From: Plantago major
Taxonomy: Eukaryota > Streptophyta > Magnoliopsida > Lamiales > Plantaginaceae
Assembly: GCA_026545765.1 (NCBI GenBank)
Contig: CM048841.1
Span: forward strand, 4,101,712-4,165,711
Direction of reading: 5' to 3'
DNA length: 64,000 nt
The notes below the pieces were generated by a model, which did no database searches, was not told the origin of the DNA, and saw only the letters and a list, made by a program, of their open reading frames with translations. Both the position numbers and the translations under genes were made by a program. Below are positions 11,811-25,155 of this stretch, in pieces (position 1 is the stretch's first letter; each line of letters starts with the position of its first letter).

Positions 11811-12120
11811 TCCTACTGAATATGTTGACTTATGTCGTAGCCCAACTTGTTATTTCCTACAAAATAACCATAGAAAAACTACTACAATTGTCGAACCAGC
11901 TAATAAACGAAAAAAGGTCGAATTAATAAAGTAAGTGAAATAAATTGCAATTTCACTTAGGATCAACAATACGGAATGTTGAGATATATTTTTATCTGAT
12001 CATGTGTTTAGCCAAGTGTATGTTGCCTGTTTTGAGGCGTTTTCCAAAGGAACTGAAGATGGATCTAAAGGTGTCAATACCTAGAATGTAGTTTACAAAG
12101 AAATTTTTTCACGTATGTGT
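11585..12120 (+). pseudogene. Helitron-type Pif1 helicase relic, copy 2 with C-terminal part
   Basis: It contains the same K-L-P-F...L-G-F-A-L-T-I-N block as copy 1. After an interruption of about 130 bp (11812-11945) it resumes with G-S-T-I-R-N-V-E-I-Y, a shifted D-H-V-F-S-Q-V-Y-V-A block and, near 12090-12110, N-V-V-Y-K-E-I-F. These are the consecutive motifs that end plant Helitron helicases. At least one frameshift and one stop are present. Confidence 0.68.
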
Positions 12121-14000
12121 TATAGTTGCCATTAAAGGTAGTAAATTAAATTTTATTTGAAATAAAAAAAAATTACAAGTTCATATGATAGTATAATTGT
12201 TTCACAATTTCACTTCCCTTGCTTATTAAAATTTCCCCTCCTAGTTAAAAAAATTGAATAAAGTATGAGAGATAGTAATAAAGTAGGAAATAGATTGAAT
12301 AAAGTAGGAGTGATAGTGAATAAAGAATGAGAGATAGTGAATAAAGTATGAGATATATTTTCCATTAATTAAAAAGATGAGCAATTGAAATTGGGACGTC
12401 TCAAAATGAAAAACAGGAAGTTGAATTCGGGACGGAGGGAGTACAATACTAGTTATGGCCCTCCAGTAATTCTCTCTAAGATGATCTGTTGGAGAAATTT
12501 TACGAATTCTGCCATTTCACCCATTAGTACTAAATAACGAGCTAACTTTAAATCTAAGTAAGTGAAAGGAAATATAATGGTGAAGACCGAACGTAATTGA
12601 AATTTAGCATAAAAGTTGATGTTTGGCCTATAATTTCAAGAAACTGTAAAGGCAGTTGAAATATAATTTAGAGACAGACCTATATTTTCAAAGAAATGAT
12701 CGATTTCATTAATCAAAATATCTATATTGTCATTATTTGTGTTTTTTTAAACATACAAACATACATTTTGTTAAAAACATAGACTACATTTTAATTGATA
12801 AAATCGATGATTTTCTTGACAATATAGCTCGTCTCTAATAAGTTATTTAGAGATTGATTGATAACATCGATGATTTTCTTGATAACATATGTTCGTCTCT
12901 AGATACGTTATTTATAGACCGTTTCTAGAAACTTATCTCGAGGTGGACCTACGTTGTCAAGATTATGTTCTTAACATTAATGTTTTTTCATAACACATTT
13001 TGTGAACATCATAGACGTTTTGATTAATAATATGAATGATTATATTCATGACATATGTGTACCCTTAGATAAGTTATTTATAAATCGTTTCTGGAGACTT
13101 TGTGCACTAGTATAAAATAAGTTGTTACTTTTGATTAGAAAAATACAGGAATGTTAAACGCACGACACATTTTACTAAATGCATGACATTTTTTTTACAT
13201 ATAACAAATAATATCAAGGGAAAATTACATATAGGCCCCATGTTAGATGCAAATGTTGCAGATGGCTTCCACTTGGATCAACAATTACATGCAAAAGTCA
13301 TGTTCGTTAAAAATCAATTACTTCTTCTTTCCTGCCCCTGCAACTAAAAATTTATTCAAATAATATTAAAAAATTATAAATAATAAATATACAGTTTTCA
13401 TAATTTAATTATATATTTTTGAAACATTCTGGACTTAATTGTAAAATTAAAAATTATTTATAGGCCAAATTAAAAGAAATCAGCCAAATAGGACATTTTG
13501 TGATCATTTTGATTAACATTAATGTTTTTTCATAGCCCACGATCATCATCATTCATCTAGTTCAAAAGTCTTGGCCGCCATTAATTGCAGCCCGAAGTTT
13601 CTTGATTACTTTCAGCTTTCGACAACAATCGGGTCAAGGTCGAGTCCAATAACAGTTGGGACGGTGGTGGAACAGATGGTGGGGTGGAGATAGTCGGTTT
13701 CCGGTGGGCGGAAAGACCGATCGGAAATGGTGAAGTAAATTTTGTAACTTCTATTTTTTCCCATTAATTAAAATGGTTAAGTAAATTTTGTATTTTATTT
13801 CTTTATTTAAAATGATATTTGCAAAGAAATAGATAAGGGCATGTTTGGTTTTGACATACATTGATTTAGCTTATAAGTTGGTCAACACAAATCTAGATTA
13901 ATGGACCTTGATTTAATTTTTGATCTGAGTGATAGTCAGATGTGAGAAGGGTATTTAAGAGGGTGATATATGTAATTTTCCCTAATATATCAATATTATA
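12121..14000. other. AT-rich intergenic spacer with repeat relics
   Basis: No gene seen. The right end of a Stowaway-like element (gggacggagggagta) lies at 12431-12445, preceded by aataaagta/gagatagtg-rich sequence typical of these MITEs, but the left end is eroded. At about 12690-13110 three imperfect direct repeats share gataacatcgatgattttcttg-like and cgtctcta/ttatttatagacc-like stretches. Confidence 0.5.
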
Positions 14001-14260
14001 CTTCCTCCGTCTCGGGAATAGCTTTCCATTTTGCCATTTTGGGTGTCTCAAACAAAACTTCTCATTTCATGTTTTGGGAATCACTCACCCAAGTAACATT
14101 AAATATACTCAAAAGTAAACCCACTAATTTATTTTATCAAACTTTCAACTTTAAAAATCAATTTGAAAGACCCACTAGTACTATTTTATCCAAAAGTAAT
14201 ATATACCCTATTTTTTCCACCAAAAAAGTAAATGGGAAGCGATTCCCGGGACCGAGGAAG
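14001..14260. mobile_element. Stowaway-like MITE (260 bp)
   Basis: It begins cttcctccgtctcgg, ends ccgaggaag after a matching inverted sequence, and is flanked by TA on both sides. Size, TA target and the CTCCCTCCGT-type terminus are those of Tc1/mariner-derived Stowaway elements. Confidence 0.85.
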
Positions 14261-15043
14261 TAGTAATTTACAAAATAGTCCATTAACTTTGAAAAATTAC
14301 ATTTTACCTAAAAAACATAAAAGTAAGTTTACTCGAATTAATTTCATCATTCGAACAAAGAAATCGAAGATTCTTACCGGAGCTCTGGTGACCGGAACCT
14401 TTTTTTCTTTTGGAAGATGTTCAAAGCTAGATCGACGGAGCTCACGGCTGCCAGAATGCCGCCAGGCAGCCTCACGGCGAAGATGTCGATTCTGGCAGCC
14501 CCGAGGGCAGTTTGGACCGTAATTTTATAGTTTTTTAATTTTTAATTTTGTTCACTCAAATTTTAGTTAAGTTTGACGTAATATGGTATTATTAACGATT
14601 ATAAGAATCAAACTAAAACAATGCATAAATGTTCATGGTGTTGCCATAATCCGGACAATACCCGTTCAACATGGTTTTTTTTTATTTATATTTTATGGTA
14701 TTAGCAAATATATACATTCATGCAGTATACTTTAAAAGATTTGGGGTTGGAGGATTTCATTAGAAAAAACAAGAGGGACTAATTCTAGCATTTCTAATAA
14801 TTTTTTCTTTTTTTTTTTACAATATGTTAAAAATTGTCTTCCTTAACAAAACTAAAATGTGAGATGCATTTAACATAAAAAAAAAAAAAAAATTATTTCT
14901 TTCACAAAATTTGCTTATAAGGGTCATCTTTCCCTTTTATCTTCCTCTCCCTGCAAGCTGCAACAGAAAATTCAGTGTAAATTTGCTAGAAGTGGGTTCA
15001 AGAACAATTTAGGGCTTTGAGCAGGGAAAGGAATTAGCAATAG
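14261..15043. other. Upstream region of the CstF50 gene
   Basis: Non-coding. It holds an imperfect hairpin around 14448-14500 (ggctgccagaat pairing with attctggcagcc), poly-T and poly-A runs near 14808 and 14878, and a pyrimidine-rich stretch (14930-14952) shortly before the likely 5' UTR. A weak TATA-like cttataagg lies at about 14914. Confidence 0.45.
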
Positions 15044-18000
15044 ATGGACAGCAACAATAATTTGGAGCAAATGCTGCAAGACGGCAAGCTTTATCGCCAT
15101 CTCAATGCTCTCATTCTTGCTCATCTCCGTGACAATAACTTCAATCAGGTATCTTTCTTGTTTCTACCAAAATTTGGATTCACACTGTTTTCCATATCGA
15201 GTTTAGTCAAAAGATTTGATCTTTTGAGTTACTATGCTCTGAATTGATGCATGCTTGTCTCTTGTTAGGAATTTGCATCACTCAAAGTTTGTTCTTTTTA
15301 TGATTCTTTTTTCTTTTACTGTCTGTAAATGGCAGATAAAAGTGCTGAAAGTTGACATTTTTTTTGTCATTTGAAAGGGCATGCTCTTACTTTAGAGGAA
15401 ACTAGCTCAGAACTCTATAGCTACAGGAGATCCGCGTGTTTGGCTTCGAACTGTAAATTGAACTCGATTGAGTTGTGGAGTTGATGAATAGTAACTAAAC
15501 TGAAGTTGAGTTTTGAAGTTTGTGTTTGGTGTTAAATTGTGATATTTATAGTGTTTAAAAGTAGGATATTTGAGTGTTAAAGTTTTGAATTTTTGTGTTG
15601 ATGTATAGTAACTCAACTCGAGTAGGCATAGCGTAGAGTTGAGAAACAAACACAAAAAATCGAGAAAACTCAACTCAAGTTGTGAACCAAACACTATTAA
15701 CATTCATCCATGCTACAGTGTAAATGTAGAGTGCATGAATTGACTATTTTAGCTTATAAGTACATATTTAGATGTTCAATTGTGAACTTCAGGATTAGCC
15801 AATGGACACTAGAGACAGTTTTTCAGTAGCAAAATCATATAAAATCATTACTACCAAATTACAAAGGGTTATGAGCTTCAGCATATAGTTCATCATAGTA
15901 CCTTATATCTAGGAAACCGAAAATAGAAGACAAAGGAGAATGGTCGAGAGGCAAAGCTCAGCTGCATACAGTAAAAATAGCTGAGAAGATTTGTAGGAAC
16001 AATATTTCACTTCTATGATAGTAAATCTGTAAATGGACTTTCTAGTCCTCTTGGAATTGGGATGCATAATAAGCTTTGCTTCACTGAAAGCTACAGTATA
16101 GCACAGAAGGGCCAGTGTCACAGCCTACATGTAATGTGCACTATAGCACCTTTTTCACAAGTCTTAGTCCAATTTCAAATAGCCCAAATTATGGTCTGTT
16201 CACCCTTTTCAGTTATGAATTAATTACAGAAGGTAATGATGTTATCCCTTGTGCAGGCGGCAAGTGCAGTTGCATCAGCTACAATGACACCTCTAAATGT
16301 TGAAGTACCCCCTAACAAGCTCCTTAATTTGGTTGCCAAGGTTCGCACTGCCTTTTCTTTCTGAGCTATGTTTCGGTTATTGTTCTGTGATCTGCATAAA
16401 ATCTCATAATCAGGAAAACTTGTAGTAGTTTTTTTTCCAAGTAAAGTGCGGAGGTTCTAAGAAGTCAACAGGGTCTTGCAGTGGAAAAAGATGAGCTGAT
16501 GAGAGGGGTGTCTTCAAATACACTATTTGGTTCGGGCATACCTGCAGGATATGGCTCAGTTTCTGCTCCACGAGTCATTTCTGTTGATTTCAGGTTCAGT
16601 TGCTTTATAGTTTGCTTTCTGAATGTCATGATGTTGTATATTATGTTGTCAGGCAGAAATCAGAGCATGACCTGTAGCATGTGGGAGTATATAACACATC
16701 CTTGTTAAATTTTATATAGTAAATAGGGTAGATGTACCAGACCGGTCTTAGCGCTCAGAATCAAATGTATAAGAATTTCAAGATTGATATGATTAATTAA
16801 GGAGGCTGGAATACTGTAATATTTCTTAAGATACTGTTAAAATTCACTACTCTCCCTGTCCCATTACAGATGACACATTCTTTTGGTCACGGGAGTTACG
16901 AAATGGGAGTATAAAATGGATAAAATTTGTACGTGGGGTCTCATTTGAATAGAAAATGAGTATATAATTGTAAATGGGGTATTATTTGGATAAAGACTGG
17001 GTAAAGATTTGATAGGTGGTTGCAATTCGTGTAATATTGAGAATAAAAAGGGTACTGTTTGGCCACATGTGGTACTTAATTGCCATTTCGGGAAGTTTCT
17101 AATGGGACACCCAAATAAAGAATGCGTCCATCTCAAATGGGGCGGAGGAAGTACGATGGTAAAAATCCTGTGGAATGCAAGTTTTATCTCTGGAAAGACT
17201 TGGGTCCTTCACATGTTGATTTGTGGAAGTTCTTTATGAATTAATGACATTAATGCAGTCCTATGACCATCAGAACTCAGAAGGATAGCTTTCTCATGTA
17301 GTCTGCAAAAAGCAGATGTTCAAATGAATTATATATTTTTCTTTGTGAATCTTGTGAACTGAGATGTTGCAGACTTGCAGTTCGGATTTTATTCAAAAAA
17401 TTGTCTGAGTGCTTGGCGATCTCTTATGAAACATCCATATTCCTGGTTAAACTTATTTCCCAGATTGAGTACTTTGACCAACGATTTCAGCTCATTTTAC
17501 GTAATAACGTAAAATTTTAGCACTGGCCATTTGCTTTCCTGCATATACTCAACTAGACTGTTTATTGGCTATATATCTTTTCTTTTGCATTCCCTAGACT
17601 TTGGTTGTAAAATTCTTCTGCTATTTTATTTGTCGAACAATGAACTATTTCCTTATTTAAACAGTGCCGCGCATGATACTAGAGGGACATCAAAGAGTTT
17701 TCCTAAGCATGAAACTCGAAATATTTCAGAGCACAAGGTACGTTATTGTTGTAAAATACAAATTATTGAAGAATACTGTATTCGTCACTTAACCAAGAGC
17801 CCTCGTGTGAAACTAACTTGCCGAGGGAATTTATATACGCAGAATGTTGTCCGGTGCGCAAAATTCAGTCCTGATGGAAAGTTCCTCGCAACCGGAAGTG
17901 CTGATTCGTCAATAAAGCTCTTTGAGGTGTGATCTCCCTCATTTCTATTCTACACTTCTAGTGATACATATTTTTCAGTACTCCTTTAACTCGTTATATG

Positions 18001-21000
18001 CGAATTTTCTCAGGTATCCAAAGTCAAGCAAATGATGCTTCAAGATGGAGGAGATGGACCTATTCGGCCTGTAATACGCACATTTTACGACCATCTTCAA
18101 GTAATCCATTTTTCTTCCGTTTTTTTAAAGATTTAATACATATGATTTTGCACAATCATTAGTAAGGAGGGTTAATTAAAGAAAAGGATTTGTGAAGGCA
18201 TCATGTTGGTAAAGTTGTAAGTGGGTAGTAGAAGTATGAGAACGAATGTATAAAGTATGAGAGGGAATGAATGAAATATGAAATTGAATGTATAAATGAT
18301 TAATAACTGGGAATAGTTGTTTTTCTTATTATTAAATGTAGTGTTACTAAAAAAGAACCAAATATGGAAAAATGCAGTGTTACTGAAAAAAAACGGATGG
18401 AGTAGTAGTATATAAGACGTCATGTCATCCTTTATATTGTGTCTAATTTATCCATTATGCTCTGAGCGGGTTAGCACCAACTTGTTCTCCTATCTGTAAT
18501 GCCTTGTTTTCTATTGCAGCCCATAAATGATTTGGATTTCCATCCTCAAAACCCTATTCTAATTTCCGGGGCCAAAGATCGGACAATAAAGTATGTATGC
18601 ATTTGCTTTTCAAATTATTTCTATGCTTGTGCATGGAAAATACTTCTATAGACCAGGTCTATCAGACTTGTGGTTGAGAATAAACTTCATGTCTTAAAAG
18701 AATTATTTTAAATTCAATTAAACTCATTTCCTGAGTGATGTGTGTTATTGTGAGCCACAAAGTCTACAACTTACTCATAGATCCGGTCTATGGAAGAATC
18801 TCCTTGCATGCATTGGTCATTGGTCGAAACAAAACATTTTCAAAAAATAAGGACATTGGATTTGTGGAAGTTATATTGTACTAAGTTCTCGTTCGCTTTT
18901 CAGTCTTTGTACACTGTTGATTTACATTCTTATTATGCTTTCCGTGGCAGATTCTTTGATTTTTCAAAATCAGTTGCAAGAAAAGCATTCAAAATTGTCC
19001 AGGTAAATATCAGTATGTGTTGAGTCAGTGAATTTGTTCTTAGTAGGGAAATGCAAATGCAACTAATTGCAAATTCAACTAACTTTTTTTTTTTTTTTTT
19101 TTGTAAATTCTTAACAGGATACTCATAATGTGAGGTCCGTATCATTCCATCCTTCAGGAGAATTTCTTTTGGCAGGTTACATTTTAATTTTGAAATCATG
19201 ATTTCAGCATCTTGAAGTTTTTACACTCTCAAAAAGTCACTCATAAATGAACCTTCTGAATGAACTCATCCACATCTTTCATGGCATATGCTTCACAAAT
19301 GAGCACTGCCTTCATAATCCATTCCCGAGATGATTGATGTACTGTAATTTCTTCCACCCTTGCCATTTTACCTTTCAACCACATCGTCATGTTGACTGTC
19401 ATGGAAGACTGATATTCCACTAGTCCCTTCAGAAAAATGGGGAACTTTAAAGAAGTGGCAAGCTTGATTTCTGAAGGAAGTTTGGAACTTTACAGAATTC
19501 ATAGCCTTGGTTTTGATGGAGTTACAGAGAAAATTGATTCACACTGAAATTTTTATACAAGGACCCAAAAACTACGTTATGGTCCTTTATTGTGTGCTGG
19601 TATAGTCTTTTATTGTCACAGTGTATGCATATTATCCTTTATTGTGGCATTCATGCAATTATAGTAATTTGTTGTTGTTGTGTACGCATATGTACTTCTA
19701 TTGTTCAAAGTATGCTGCACACAAGGTCCTTCTGTCCCAAGGCCCGTGTTTTCTTCCACGGTGGGACCAAGCAGCGATCTGCCTTAATCTCTCCTATTTC
19801 GTTTATTTCTTCTTTTGTCCTCCATCTTCCTTAACATGAGGCAACAGAAATAACGAGATGTATTGCAATTTTCTTTTTTAACGCTTGAATGATGTATATT
19901 TTAATTTTTGAACATAGTTGCGATTGTAGTCTGAAAAGTATCCCGTTTGGAATATTCTTATGATGCCGATCTAACTTGATTACAGGAACTGACCATCCAA
20001 TTGCACACTTGTATGATGTCAACACTTTCCAGTGTTATCTGTCAGCAACAGTTCAAGAGGCTGGCATTGACGCAGCCATAAATCAGGTACCGTAGATCCG
20101 TTTTCACTTCTGTTATCTTCGACAACTGTTCTGGACTTTGGCATCAATAAAGCAGGATCTTAGATGCATTGGTTCATTTAGGTCAGATATTCGTCCACTG
20201 GTGGTATGTATGTAACAGCTTCGAAGGATGGTGCTATTCGGCTGTGGGATGGGGCGACTGCGCATTGTGTCCGTTCTATACTTGGTGCTCATGGATCAGC
20301 AGAAGCTACCTCTGCAATTTTCACAAAAGATCAGAGGTAAATAATTCATCTTGTTATGGTTCTTCTTATAATAAGACATTACTAGTTTTTTATGTAGCAA
20401 GAAAGGAATACTATCAAGGGGTTTTAAGAACCGAAGCAATGAATGAATTTTGCCAACGTCAGTTGGCTAACACATTTTTAATCCTTTCACAACCTAATGT
20501 GACTCCAGACTATAAACCGAAGCATCAGTCAATTGTAGTGAGGACTGAGAAGTAAAAGTTAAAACTGCTTAGAAGGTACACTGTACACTCCCAAGTTAAA
20601 AGTTAAAACTGCTTCCATCAGGTCAGAGAAGTAAAAACCTGGAGAAGTAAATGTCAGCAATAATAGTCAGGCCGTGAACTTCTATGCCCTCAAGTGCCAT
20701 TTGGAGATATGGAAAAAAGATGCAGAACAAATTTTATGTGCATTGGAAGTTGGGATGCCTCCACTATATATTATATAGGTTCTGAATCTTAAGCATTTTC
20801 AAGAAAAAACCTGCATTTCTTTACGTGAGTGAGCGAACTGTACTGTGGAGTTCACAGTCTTCCAGTGTTATCATTAGATTCAGAAAAGTGAATAGACTGA
20901 TATCCCTATTCAATGCTCAGTTGTAAGATAGGGTGACTGAAAAACCATGACATTTCGAAAGCCAGATGGTATACACTTGCATAGTTTGACTTCGCACCAA

Positions 21001-22708
21001 AAGATTTTTGGCAGACTGATTTTTTGTGCACTCTTCACCACCTTAATACAGGAGGCACCAAGAGACCTGTCTTTCCTGCTCCAAAAAATCAAACTCAATC
21101 TTCAAATGTATAGGACTATTCAAAGTGAGGAGTAGGTAGCGATGGCTCTCCTAATGGACTCAACACAAATACAGCCTCAAGTTCCTCAACCAATTAATCC
21201 AGTCCCAATCCAAACTAGTGAATGTATGCAAAAAAATGACTAGTCTAGGAGTAACATGTGCCTCCAGATCCTGTTTCGAGAATAAGTGATAATGGAGTAC
21301 ATTCGTCCTACGCATCCCGTGCAAGCTTGCTGCTAATGTTCAGAAAATTTTAACAGCGCTTGTTTAACTCTAGTGGTCCCTATTCCAAATTCAGTGTAGA
21401 TCTCAAATTAATCTCTCGACATAAAACAGCGTCAGAGAAATGTCTTTCCCTTATGGGATGTTTATTTTACTTGCCTTTTGAACGGCCTGTTCTCTGAAAA
21501 ATTTCTGTGAAGTCACTCATCTTGTAAGGTGTGTTTCTCAGGTATGTTCTGTCTTCTGGAAAAGATTCTGTTGTAAATCTTTGGGATGTTGGAACAGGCC
21601 GACTAATCAAGCAATACCTTGGAGCCACGCATACACAGTTTCGATGCCAGGTAGTACTGATTTTCAGTTTTCCAGATATATCATGTGTCTGGTAGTCCTA
21701 CCCACCCCCATCCAAGAAAAAGTTGCACTTATGGTGATTGCTAAATCGTGACAAATCGCTCTGCTCCATTTGTTGTTCAAATTAACTCTGTTGAGGAAGT
21801 GGAACATCGATCCCCTGTTTTCTTGCATATCATGCAAAGACTGGTTGTGCAATATGCTTTTTATATAAAAATTGGGAGGGAATATCTGACCGTATCAAAG
21901 TGGTTACTTGATCTTTTTGATATAGGATTTATCACTTCGATTTGAACTACTTGGTTTTGATCCAAGCTAAACACTAAATTTTGGTACAATTGCTTTTGTA
22001 TTCTATGGTTAAATGGCTAATGGTTTAAATGGTTTTTACACTGATTAATCTATACCATTATAATGCACCAAAAGGAAAAGGAAAAGAAAAGGTGTAACAT
22101 GTTTTCCATTGTGCAGGCTGTTTTTAGTGAAACAGAGGAATTCGTACTCTCCATTGATGAGCCGAGCAACGAGGTGAGCTTGTCTCTTTAACCAGTTGGA
22201 TCCTTGCTAGATATTTGTGCTGCATCTCTAATACATTGGAAGTGTGACTGCTGCAAATATTCTCCATTTACATCAAACAATGAAAATAAGGGTACAATTC
22301 GGTTTATTAAAATCAGAACAGTGATTACCTTACATTTGGTTATCTTATAAGTACCATCCCGTAGAAGGTTCATTTTTAATTATTTGTTATGTGGGTTAGT
22401 TTACTTTCCTGGCAATGTATGAAGTTATACGAGACACTTAAAAATGGAAAATGTATGAAGTTTTGCGGAACGGATGAGTAGCTGAGAACCTAGTTTGGTC
22501 TTTGACAAGGCATCCGTGGTTACCATAACTAATATTGTTATTTCCATGGTGCAAGGTTATTGTATGGGATGCTCTCACAGCAGAGAAAGTAGCTAGGTGG
22601 CCTTCAAGCCATATCGGTGCACCTCGCTGGCTCGAGCATTCCCCGAGCGAAGCTGCATTCGTCACTTGCGGTACAGACAGATCAGTAAGGTTCTGGAGAC
22701 AAACTTGA
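15044..22708 (+). CDS. CSTF50: Cleavage stimulation factor subunit 50 (CstF50/CSTF1 homologue)
   Basis: WD40 subunit of the CstF complex, which binds the downstream element of pre-mRNAs during nuclear 3'-end cleavage and polyadenylation. Exons: 15044-15148, 16257-16340, 16472-16593, 17665-17737, 17843-17926, 18014-18100, 18520-18590, 18951-19002, 19118-19175, 19986-20086, 20182-20336, 21542-21650, 22117-22173, 22556-22708. All introns are GT-AG and all phases close, giving 436 residues, close to the plant family length. Residues 1-60 form the CSTF1 N-terminal dimerisation region (M-L-Q-D-G-K-L-Y-R-H-L-N). WD repeats begin near residue 130 (V-R-C-A-K-F-S-P-D-G) and run to the end, with D-G-A-I-R-L-W-D, S-V-V-N-L-W-D-V and a final R-S-V-R-F-W. 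The start is the first ATG that gives the conserved N-terminus. Several introns carry MITEs. No disruption is seen. Confidence 0.93.
15436..15694. mobile_element. MITE in intron 1 of CstF50
   Basis: The ends are inverted: gtgtttggcttcgaact on the left and agttgtgaaccaaacac on the right. The interior has palindromic aactcaa/ttgagtt motifs and is non-coding. Target duplication is not clear. The GTGTTTGG terminus suggests a Tourist- or hAT-like origin. Confidence 0.6.
16850..17151. mobile_element. Stowaway-like MITE in intron 3 of CstF50 (302 bp)
   Basis: Left end ctctccctgtcccatt and right end aatggggcggaggaag are inverted, with TA on both flanks. It contains the aatgggacac-type internal stretch common to this family. 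Confidence 0.8.
18150..18410. mobile_element. Degenerate Stowaway-like relic in intron 6 of CstF50
   Basis: The right end (aacggatggagtagta) and the agtatgaga/aatgtataaa-rich body resemble Stowaway MITEs. The left end (aaggagggttaatt) is eroded. Confidence 0.4.
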
Positions 22709-24018
22709 AACCTTGCACCACAAATGATGGCCTGGGCCTCAACAGCTCCGGGCTTTATCAGTTAGATGTCCCTTGTAAACCATAAATTTTGCGAAACCCA
22801 ATTATGTACCTTCTCTCTATTTTTGCACCTAATTTTTTGCAGTACCATAAATAGGATACTCAGGGTTAGAGGGTATTGTAAAATCATCCATTTCCAATCA
22901 ATAGAACAGTGATTTCTGATATACGCGCGCAATTCTTCAGATAGTATTTGTAATTTCAGGTTTTACTACCTCCGTCCCGCATAACGTTATATATTTGTCA
23001 TTTTTAGTCGTACTACAAAACTTTATACATACTATAAAAGGAAGATACTCTGTGTCCAACAAATAATGAACAATCTTAACTTTACACAAATTATGCATTT
23101 TGTCACTAAAAATACTACACATTTTTACCCAAATTTTCAATATTTTACATTACTTTAACTTTTATCTAAAATTTATCTACATCTATGCGATTGGGAAGTT
23201 GTATGGTGGAGCCAGGAGTGGCCCTAAATTTACAAAAAAAATAAAAATATTATATGTAATATTTTTGAATTTTTTAGATTTCACCCCTAGCCTAAAAAAT
23301 AATCCCATACTAGTATGATTTTGACCCCCTAAACTTAAATTCATGCCACGCCCTGTAAACTGGTATGGTACTTGAGTTCAGTTAAGTAAGTTCTCGGTTC
23401 AGCCTTTTGAATGTAAAAAAAAAAAAAGTAGTTCTCCAGAGGGAGATAGAATTAGTCTTTGGGGATGATTATGCAATTTGAGTGTCTCTTACTAGTGGTG
23501 GTGAAGGTGTATTGAGTCTTTTCGCTATGGGATGTTTGTGGATAAATGACAATCATATCATATCATATCATATCATATCATATCAATTCTTACAAGAAGA
23601 TGAAGAAGACTTGGTTGATGGACAACACAACGCCCTTTTCTGTGTAGATAGATAGACTCACTCACTCTCACTGACTGATAAACCATTGTACAGCCATTGT
23701 ACGGAACTCTGCTCAAAGGTTAACATTTTTATTACCTCAGATGACATTTCTTTGTTGCAACTGCTCTTCTATTTCTTTTGCATTGTCTAATGTTTAATGG
23801 AGTACTGTCAAATATCAAGTTGTGTGTTTGATGGATTGATGTTTATGGATAATTGGTTGGCCATGTGAGTGATGATTTTGTATCTCAACTTTTCATATTC
23901 AGCATACATAATAATTACTGCTTGTTTGCAACATCATATCTTATATATTCCAAGATTATAGATTCATTTTAGAAAAAGTTCAATTTTGAGTTCTTTTACT
24001 ACCTAAACTTATCTAATA
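22709..24018. other. Spacer between CstF50 and PPL1, proximal part
   Basis: 3' UTR and flank of CstF50. A one-sided Stowaway-like end (ctacctccgtcccgc) lies near 22967-22981. A pentanucleotide microsatellite (atcat units, about seven) is at 23550-23586. No gene seen. Confidence 0.5.
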
Positions 24019-24322
24019 CTCCCTCCATTCAGGACTTAACTTGTTGTGTGTTCGGCCACAAATTTTAAAAGAATGGTGAATAAAATAGGAGAGATGTGAA
24101 TAAAGTAGGAAAGTTATTGACTAAAATTATGATACAGAGTGAATAAATTAGGAGGGATAGTTAACAAAGTACGACAGATAGTGAATTCAGTAGGACATAT
24201 ATTTCTCATTTAAGTGGAGGGAAGTTGAGTTCAGGACATAGATTTTCCATTTAAGTAGGGAGAAGTTGAGATTGGGACATTCCAGAATGAAATACGAGAA
24301 GTTGGGTTCGGGAGGGAGGGAG
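24019..24322. mobile_element. Stowaway-like MITE (304 bp)
   Basis: Left end ctccctccattcagga, right end tcgggagggagggag, TA on both flanks, with gtgaataaa/gtaggaga repeats in the body. Confidence 0.85.
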
Positions 24323-25155
24323 TATTAAGCTGAAAAACAGCAACTTAAATTAAGATAGGGAGGCTGATTTTGTTGCAAGTCCCTACCCAGTTCAAGTGAT
24401 AGTATAATGCTCAGGTTGTAGAAAGATCGAGCTTTTTTTTTTTTTTTCATTTATGCCTTGTAAATGTGCATCTTTCAGATGGACTTTTGAGTATTCTTTG
24501 ACTTAACAGGTTCGGGTTGTCGACTGCTGCAGTTGACAGATTGTCTGTTTGTTGGTTTAGCGTCTACTGTTTTCCGGAATAACATAGTCATTGTTTCATT
24601 GGTTAATAATGTGAATTTATGTGTGTCTAGTATCAAGTGAGGTTGCATTCTATAGGTATGATTTCGGCTCTGTTTCTTCATCTGGCTTTCATGCTCTTCT
24701 ACTATTAGAAACTCATGATCACGAAAGTGATGAATGTTATGTGCCCTCGTTATTACATCATTTAAAATGGGCTAGTTAATAAGTTGCAAAAGATCTGGAA
24801 CCTGTAAGTTGCATACTTTAATTATGAGGTAAAGAACTTATAATGATTCCAAGACTCTAGTCCACTTATTTGTAACCTCATTGAGAAATTATGAGTATAC
24901 TCATGGAGAATAAATGAATAACTTATTTGTGTCTAACACAATACTCAGCTTGGAACAAAGGACCGGCATGCCATAACTTTAACTGTGTGGTCTCGTGCTG
25001 TGTTTTGAACAAATGAGTCTTTTTAAGTTCTCTTTTGATGGGTATGGCCGTACGGGAAACCCAACTTAAAGATTTCTTGCCAAAAAATGTGTGATTGAAT
25101 TGAACAGATCACTTGGATGACTTAATTATATTTGCTCTCGTAAATTGGAGCAGAT
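24323..25155. other. Upstream region of PPL1
   Basis: AT-rich, with a 17-base T run near 24433. No coding sequence or clear TATA box can be fixed. The promoter and 5' UTR of PPL1 should lie in its distal part. Confidence 0.4.

Noticed and set aside
17738..17842. Read-through of CstF50 exon 4 into exon 5 without splicing
   Set aside because: The frame is open by chance, but the GTACG donor and CAG acceptor restore the conserved H-K/V-R-C join of the family, and the extra 35 residues have no counterpart.
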